In this document: one piece after another, positions 3,965-7,612 of the stretch
Numbering within the stretch: the stretch's first letter is position 1
How the letters are laid out: each line of letters starts with the position of its first letter
DNA from: CAZRIT01 sp964600225
GTDB lineage: Bacteria; Bacillota; Clostridia; Christensenellales; CAG-138
DNA: 7,612 bases
Direction of reading: 5' to 3'
Assembly (NCBI GenBank): GCA_964600225.1
Contig: CAZRIT010000079.1
Location: 1-7,612, forward strand
Translations under genes and position numbers: made by a program
Notes under the pieces: generated by a model
What the model saw: the letters and a program-made list of their open reading frames with translations, nothing else
Database searches by the model: none
What the model was told of the DNA's origin: nothing

Positions 3965-5272
3965 TCAGCTCAAAAAGCCCTTGTAGTGGCGCATGAGCAT
4001 ATGCGATTCGAGCTGCTCGGTCGTTTCGAGCGCCACGCTGACCATAATCAGCACGCTCGTCGCGCCAAACGCAGTGGTCTGGCCAAGCGCGCGCATGGCG
4101 AGCGTCGGCAGTATCGCAACCACCGCCAGAAACAGCGAACCGAACATCGTCAAGCGGCTTGATATCTTGGCCAGATAGTCGCTGGTGGGCTTGCCGGGAC
4201 GCAGGCCCGTGATGAATCCGCCGTTCTGCTGCAGGTTCTTGGACATCTCGATGGGGTTGAAGGTGATGCTCGAGTAGAAGTACCCAAACGCCACGATCAA
4301 CAGCGCATACACGATGAAGTAGATCACCGTCGTGCTGCCCAAGTATTTGTCGTAGAAGTTGTAGAAGCCGCTCTCAGGCACAAACTGCGCGATCATGCCG
4401 GGGAACTGGATGAACGTCATGGCGAATATCAGCGGCAGCACGCCGTTGGCATTGGCCTTGATGGGCAGATAGGTGCTCTGCCCGCCGTACATCTTGCGTC
4501 CCACAACGCGCTTGGCATACTGCACGGGGATGCGGCGCTGCGCCTTGTCCACATACGTCACCAGCGTGATCAAGCCGAGCACAACCACAAGCAGCACGAT
4601 GAACGCAAAGATCGAGAACCAGCCCTCGTAGCTTTTCACCTTTGCCGCATCGATCAGGTTCATGCCGAGCGTCCCCGCCATCAGCGCCTTCACCCAGGCA
4701 ATGAGGGTGTGCGGCACGCGGGATACGATCGAGGCAAAGATGATCATGGAGATCCCGTTGCCGATGCCCTTTTCGGTGATGCGCTCACCCAGCCACATCA
4801 GGATGGCCGTGCCCGCGGTGGAGCAGATGCCGATGACGGCATACGTCCAGAACCCGGGGTTGATAACGGCCTCCTCGCCCAGGCCGATGAAGATGCCGAT
4901 CGACTGCACCATCGCCAGGCCGATGCCCGTATAGCGCGTGATGCGCTCGATCTTTTCGCGGCCGTCATCCTGCTTACTGAGGCGTTCCAAAGCGGGAATC
5001 GCTATGGTCAGCAGCTGCAGGATGATGGATGCGGTGATGTAGGGGCTGATACCCATGGCAAACAGCGTGAACTGTGAAAACGAGCTGCCTGTCAACAGGT
5101 CGAGAAATCCCAGAAGATCATATCTTGAAACGGCATCTTGCAACACCGCCGTATTCACGCCCGGGATAGGGATGAAGCAGCCCATCCGATAGATGACGAT
5201 CAGCAGCAGCGTGATCAGCATCTTTTTACGGATATCCTTGACCTTAAAGGCGTTGATGAACGTCTGGAACAT
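3965..5272 (-). CDS. secY: Preprotein translocase subunit SecY
   Basis: A 435-residue SecY, the channel of the Sec translocon in the cytoplasmic membrane, partnered by SecE, SecG and SecA or the ribosome. Ten hydrophobic segments can be seen, at about 16-36, 66-90, 117-133, 142-162, 173-195, 217-240, 268-295, 314-336, 370-392 and 398-415. Conserved cytoplasmic loops are present: QRRIPVQYAKRVVGR (246-260) between segments 6 and 7, and GLRPGKPTSDYL (356-367) between 8 and 9, which contact SecA and ribosome. The N-terminus MFQTFINAFKVKDIRKK is typical. The start is fused to the rplO stop as TGATG, and GAGGTGAT at 5279-5286 inside the last rplO codons is a near-perfect ribosome binding site 6 nt away. 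Confidence 0.98.
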   Translation of the reverse strand: MFQTFINAFKVKDIRKKMLITLLLIVIYRMGCFIPIPGVNTAVLQDAVSRYDLLGFLDLLTGSSFSQFTLFAMGISPYITASIILQLLTIAIPALERLSKQDDGREKIERITRYTGIGLAMVQSIGIFIGLGEEAVINPGFWTYAVIGICSTAGTAILMWLGERITEKGIGNGISMIIFASIVSRVPHTLIAWVKALMAGTLGMNLIDAAKVKSYEGWFSIFAFIVLLVVVLGLITLVTYVDKAQRRIPVQYAKRVVGRKMYGGQSTYLPIKANANGVLPLIFAMTFIQFPGMIAQFVPESGFYNFYDKYLGSTTVIYFIVYALLIVAFGYFYSSITFNPIEMSKNLQQNGGFITGLRPGKPTSDYLAKISSRLTMFGSLFLAVVAILPTLAMRALGQTTAFGATSVLIMVSVALETTEQLESHMLMRHYKGFLS

Positions 5273-5715
5273 CAGCCGATCACCTCAACACTTCCGCCTG
5301 CCGTCTTGATGGCCGTCAGAGCAGATTGTGAGAACTTTGCCGCTTTAACGTCCAGTTTCTTCGTCAGCTCGCCGCCGCCCAAGACCTTAAGGCCGTCCTT
5401 TTCGATCTTGCTGATCATGCCTTGCTTTTTGAGCAGTTCAGCCGTCACTACGGTACCGTCCTCCAACCCGTTCAGGTCGGAAACGTTGATGATGGTGTAT
5501 TCTTTTGCAAAGATGTTGGTAAAGCCGCGCTTGGGCAGACGGCGCGTCAAAGGCATCTGACCGCCTTCAAAGCCGTTCTTCTTGGAGCCGCTGCGCGCTT
5601 TCTGGCCTTTATGACCCATGGTCGAGGTCTTGCCCATGCCGCTGCCGGTACCGCGACCGACGCGCTTGGGCTCCTTCACCGACCCGGGAGCAGGCTTCAA
5701 TTCATGCAGTTTCAT
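5272..5715 (-). CDS. rplO: 50S ribosomal protein L15
   Basis: A 147-residue L15, the normal length. L15 is a late-assembling 50S protein with a long basic N-terminal extension that threads through 23S rRNA. The start MKLHELKPAPGS is canonical. It is followed by the Gly/Lys-rich GRGTGSGMGKTSTMGHKGQKAR region (20-41) and the C-terminal signature from KVLGGGELTKKLDV (110-123) to GGSVEVIG. The frame stays open for 14 more codons upstream, but GGAGGAG at 5724-5730, 8 nt before this ATG, and the family N-terminus decide for 5715. The 19-nt gap from rpmD suggests one transcript. Confidence 0.97.
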   Translation of the reverse strand: MKLHELKPAPGSVKEPKRVGRGTGSGMGKTSTMGHKGQKARSGSKKNGFEGGQMPLTRRLPKRGFTNIFAKEYTIINVSDLNGLEDGTVVTAELLKKQGMISKIEKDGLKVLGGGELTKKLDVKAAKFSQSALTAIKTAGGSVEVIG

Positions 5716-5734
5716 TGCGCTTACTCCTCCGTCT

Positions 5735-5935
5735 TCAGACTTCTTCCACCCGAACAAGATGCTTCACTTTGAAGATCTTGCCGCGGGTGCAAGCGTTGTC
5801 AGGCTGGATGGTGACGCTGTTGAGCTTGCGCAGCCCCAGCGCTTCCACCGTCGCCTGCTGATCCTTCAAACAGCCGATGGGGCTATTGACCAGCGTAATT
5901 TTCAGGCTCTTGGCCTGTTCCTTCTTGGTTGCCAT
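5735..5935 (-). CDS. rpmD: 50S ribosomal protein L30
   Basis: A 66-residue L30 of the short bacterial type, a small alpha/beta protein on the 50S surface that binds 23S rRNA. The core LKITLVNSPIG (11-21), ATVEALGLRKLNS (28-40) and KVKHLVRVEEV (56-66) is clear. It begins with about eight extra residues (MATKKEQAK) compared with the usual 58-60-residue form. The ATG is nevertheless supported by AAGGAGG overlapping the rpsE stop codon, and no later ATG precedes the conserved core. The gap after rpsE is 11 nt. Confidence 0.97.
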   Translation of the reverse strand: MATKKEQAKSLKITLVNSPIGCLKDQQATVEALGLRKLNSVTIQPDNACTRGKIFKVKHLVRVEEV

Positions 5936-5946
5936 GTCGCGCCTCC

Positions 5947-6456
5947 TTATCCAAGGATCTCTTCAACGGATTTGCCGCGCAGACGCGCCACCTCTTCGGC
6001 GGTGCGCAGCTGGCTGAGGCCGTTGATGGTCGCCTTGACGCAGTTGCTGGGGTTGTTGGAGCCGAACGACTTGGTGCGGATATCGCGGATGCCCGCCATC
6101 TCCAGCACCGCACGGGCGGGGCCGCCCGCGATTACGCCGGTACCTTCTTCGGCGGGGAGCATGCGCACATGACCCTTGCCGAACTTGCCTTCCACCTGAT
6201 GCGGAATGGTGGTGCCGACGATCTTGACGTCGACCATATGCCGCTTGGCGTCCTCGACGCCCTTGCGGACCGCTTCGGGAATTTCGGCGGCTTTGCCCAG
6301 GCCTACGCCCACCTTGCCCTTTTCGTTGCCGACCACCATCAAGGCTGTGAAGCGGAAGTTCTTGCCGCCCTTGACGACCTTGGCAACACGGTTGATGGAT
6401 ACCAGGCGCTCCTTGAATTCCGAGGGTTCCCTGTTGAATCTTTTATTGTTCTGCAT
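5947..6456 (-). CDS. rpsE: 30S ribosomal protein S5
   Basis: A 169-residue S5, the usual length. S5 is at the 30S solvent side by the mRNA entry, and with S4 it affects decoding fidelity. The N-terminal double-stranded-RNA-binding-like domain spans about 14-72. It includes the loop VVKGGKNFRF (27-36), where spectinomycin-resistance changes are known in other bacteria, and it looks wild type here. The C-terminal domain carries LPAEEGTGVIAGGPARAVLEMAG. The AAGGAGGA ribosome binding site overlaps the rplR stop codon, with a 12-nt gap. Confidence 0.98.
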   Translation of the reverse strand: MQNNKRFNREPSEFKERLVSINRVAKVVKGGKNFRFTALMVVGNEKGKVGVGLGKAAEIPEAVRKGVEDAKRHMVDVKIVGTTIPHQVEGKFGKGHVRMLPAEEGTGVIAGGPARAVLEMAGIRDIRTKSFGSNNPSNCVKATINGLSQLRTAEEVARLRGKSVEEILG

Positions 6457-6468
6457 CTCGTCTCCTCC

Positions 6469-6837
6469 TTAGAAGTCCAGCCCGGCCTTGCGCGCACCTT
6501 CGGCCAGCGCGGCAACACGGCCCGTGTACAGGTAACCGCCACGGTCGAACACGACCTTGTCGATCCCCTCGGCCTTGGCGCGCTTACCGATCAGTTCGCC
6601 CACCAGCTTTGCCTGCTCGACCTTGTTCTTGTCGGCAAGGCTGCCCTTGATATCGGCGTCCAGCGTGGAAGCCGCGACCAGGGTGTTGCCGACGGTATCA
6701 TCGATAACCTGCGCGTAGATGTGGCTCGTGCTTCTGTACACGTTGAGCCGCGGACGCTCGGGGGTCCCGATGATGTCCCTGCGCATGCGATAATGACGCT
6801 TTGCGCGGATTGCATTTTTATTTGCCTTCGAAAACAT
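6469..6837 (-). CDS. rplR: 50S ribosomal protein L18
   Basis: A 122-residue L18, which binds 5S rRNA with L5 and helps dock it in the 50S central protuberance. Seen: the basic N-terminus (RAKRHYRMRRDI, 11-22), RPRLNVYRSTSHIYAQVIDD (28-47), and the typical C-terminal run VVFDRGGYLYTGRVAALAEG (95-114) to GLDF. The ribosome binding site AAGGAG is inside the 21-nt gap after rplF. Neighbours L6 and S5 are the standard spc order. Confidence 0.98.
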   Translation of the reverse strand: MFSKANKNAIRAKRHYRMRRDIIGTPERPRLNVYRSTSHIYAQVIDDTVGNTLVAASTLDADIKGSLADKNKVEQAKLVGELIGKRAKAEGIDKVVFDRGGYLYTGRVAALAEGARKAGLDF

Positions 6838-6858
6838 CTCTTGTCACTCCTTCCTGCT

Positions 6859-7398
6859 TTACTTACCGGTCTTGCCTTCCTTGCGGCGAACGTGCTCGTT
6901 CTCATAACGAATACCCTTGCCCTTGTAGGGCTCGGGGCTTCTGACCGCACGGATGTCCGCCGCCATCTGGCCAACCCGCTGCTTGCTCATGCCCTTGACC
7001 GTAATTTTGGTCGGGGCGGGCACTTCAAAGGACAGGCCTTCGGGCGGTTCGATTTCAACGGGATGCGAATAGCCGACGTTCAGCACAAGCTTTGTGCCCT
7101 GCATCTGCGCCCTGTAGCCTACGCCAACGATCTCAAGCTTCTTTTCGAAGCCCGTCGTGGTGCCCACGACCATATTGTTGACCAGCGTACGGCTCAGGCC
7201 GTGCAGCGAACGGTGCAGCTTGGAGTCGCTCGGGCGCGTGACGTTGAGCACGCCTGCGTCCTGTTCCAACTTCATCTCCGGCGAGATTCTCTCCGACAGA
7301 GTGCCCTTGGGGCCTTTCACGGTGACGAGATTGTCTTCGCCGACCGTGATTGTCACTCCGCCAGGAATGCTGACCGGAAGTTTTCCGATACGAGACAT
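6859..7398 (-). CDS. rplF: 50S ribosomal protein L6
   Basis: A 179-residue L6, the normal length. L6 has two copies of one RNA-binding fold (about 1-82 and 83-170) and sits near the sarcin-ricin loop and stalk base, contacting the elongation-factor site. Seen: the start MSRIGKLPVSIPGGV, the LVTVKGPKGTL stretch (24-34), EIVGVGYRAQ (89-98), and the C-terminal signature PEPYKGKGIRY (155-165). AAGGAG at 7407-7412 lies 8 nt before the ATG. The 61-nt gap to rpsH is longer than its neighbours and carries a small hairpin. Confidence 0.98.
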   Translation of the reverse strand: MSRIGKLPVSIPGGVTITVGEDNLVTVKGPKGTLSERISPEMKLEQDAGVLNVTRPSDSKLHRSLHGLSRTLVNNMVVGTTTGFEKKLEIVGVGYRAQMQGTKLVLNVGYSHPVEIEPPEGLSFEVPAPTKITVKGMSKQRVGQMAADIRAVRSPEPYKGKGIRYENEHVRRKEGKTGK

Positions 7399-7424
7399 TG
7401 GTACTGCTCCTTCTTTCTGTCATT

Positions 7425-7439
7425 TGCCGCCATGCGGCA
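7425..7439. other. Small hairpin in the rpsH-rplF gap
   Basis: TGCCGC and GCGGCA form a perfect 6-bp stem around a 3-nt CAT loop. It lies between the rpsH stop codon and the rplF ribosome binding site, and no U-run follows in the transcript. Its core 11-mer CGCCATGCGGC (7428-7438) also occurs in the secY-adk hairpin (3899-3909). Confidence 0.45.
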
Positions 7440-7459
7440 TGGATCAACGGTAATATTGA

Positions 7460-7612
7460 TTACCAGACGTAAGCGAGCACTTCGCCGCCGACGCCGAGCT
7501 TGCGGGCTTCGCGATCGGTCATCACGCCGCGCGAGGTGGAGATGATGGCCGTGCCGATGCCGCCGAGCACCTTGGGCAGCTCGTCCTTGCGCGCGTAAAC
7601 GCGGAGGCCCGG
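7460..7612 (-). CDS. rpsH: 30S ribosomal protein S8, C-terminal part (partial)
   Basis: The last 50 codons and the stop are in the window; the 5' part lies beyond the right edge. The translation starts PGLRVYARKDELPKVLGG, has the S8 signature GTAIISTSRGVMTDREARK, and ends GGEVLAYVW. S8 is a primary 16S rRNA binder in the central domain, and in Escherichia coli it also represses the spc operon by binding the mRNA at rplE (outside this window). The frame is unbroken. Confidence 0.97.
   Translation of the reverse strand, partial: PGLRVYARKDELPKVLGGIGTAIISTSRGVMTDREARKLGVGGEVLAYVW

Noticed and set aside
5716..5757. A 14-residue N-terminal extension of L15
   Set aside because: It overlaps the end of rpmD, while the next ATG has a proper ribosome binding site and the canonical L15 start.
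5929..7545. A 538-codon open frame on the plus strand
   Set aside because: It is antisense to rpsE, rplR, rplF and part of rpsH with no recognisable family, so it is a shadow of those conserved genes.

Overview
This window is a conserved ribosomal-protein gene cluster, the distal spc operon running into the alpha operon. Every gene is read leftwards (minus strand). In transcription order, from the right edge to the left, the genes are: rpsH (3' end only), rplF, rplR, rpsE, rpmD, rplO, secY, adk, map, a small KOW-domain gene, infA, rpmJ, rpsM, rpsK, rpsD, and the first codons of rpoA at the left edge. All products are recognisable by sequence and near their usual family lengths. I see no mobile element, CRISPR array, tRNA, rRNA or foreign island.

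The organism is most likely a GC-rich member of the Bacillota, of clostridial type. The reasons are the adk-map-KOW-infA-rpmJ-rpsM-rpsK-rpsD-rpoA order (the KOW gene between map and infA is typical of that group), strong AGGAGG-type ribosome binding sites before most genes, a zinc-type adenylate kinase, and the zinc-ligand (C+) forms of S4 and L36. This placement is inference; I cannot name a genus.

Right part (about 3965-7612): S8, L6, L18, S5, L30 and L15 for both ribosomal subunits, followed by the translocon subunit SecY. Gaps are 11-21 nt except a 61-nt gap after rpsH, and rplO and secY are joined by TGATG. Middle (1971-3868): adk, map and the KOW gene are linked by two ATGA overlaps. 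infA follows the KOW stop after one base and starts at TTG. Left part (1-1753): rpmJ, rpsM, rpsK, rpsD and rpoA, the alpha-operon block.

The unexplained signal lies in the few non-coding gaps. The 217-nt infA-rpmJ gap holds a good sigma-A promoter (TTGCCG, 17 nt, TATAAT) and a leader with a 7-bp hairpin. The 116-nt rpmJ-rpsM gap holds a nested, three-helix RNA-like fold just upstream of rpsM, the place where Escherichia coli has its S4-controlled element. The 97-nt secY-adk gap holds two strong hairpins, and one of them shares an 11-mer with a hairpin in the rpsH-rplF gap. These are candidates for promoter, autoregulatory or RNA-processing roles. Otherwise the window is ordinary core genome, and I found no new system in it.
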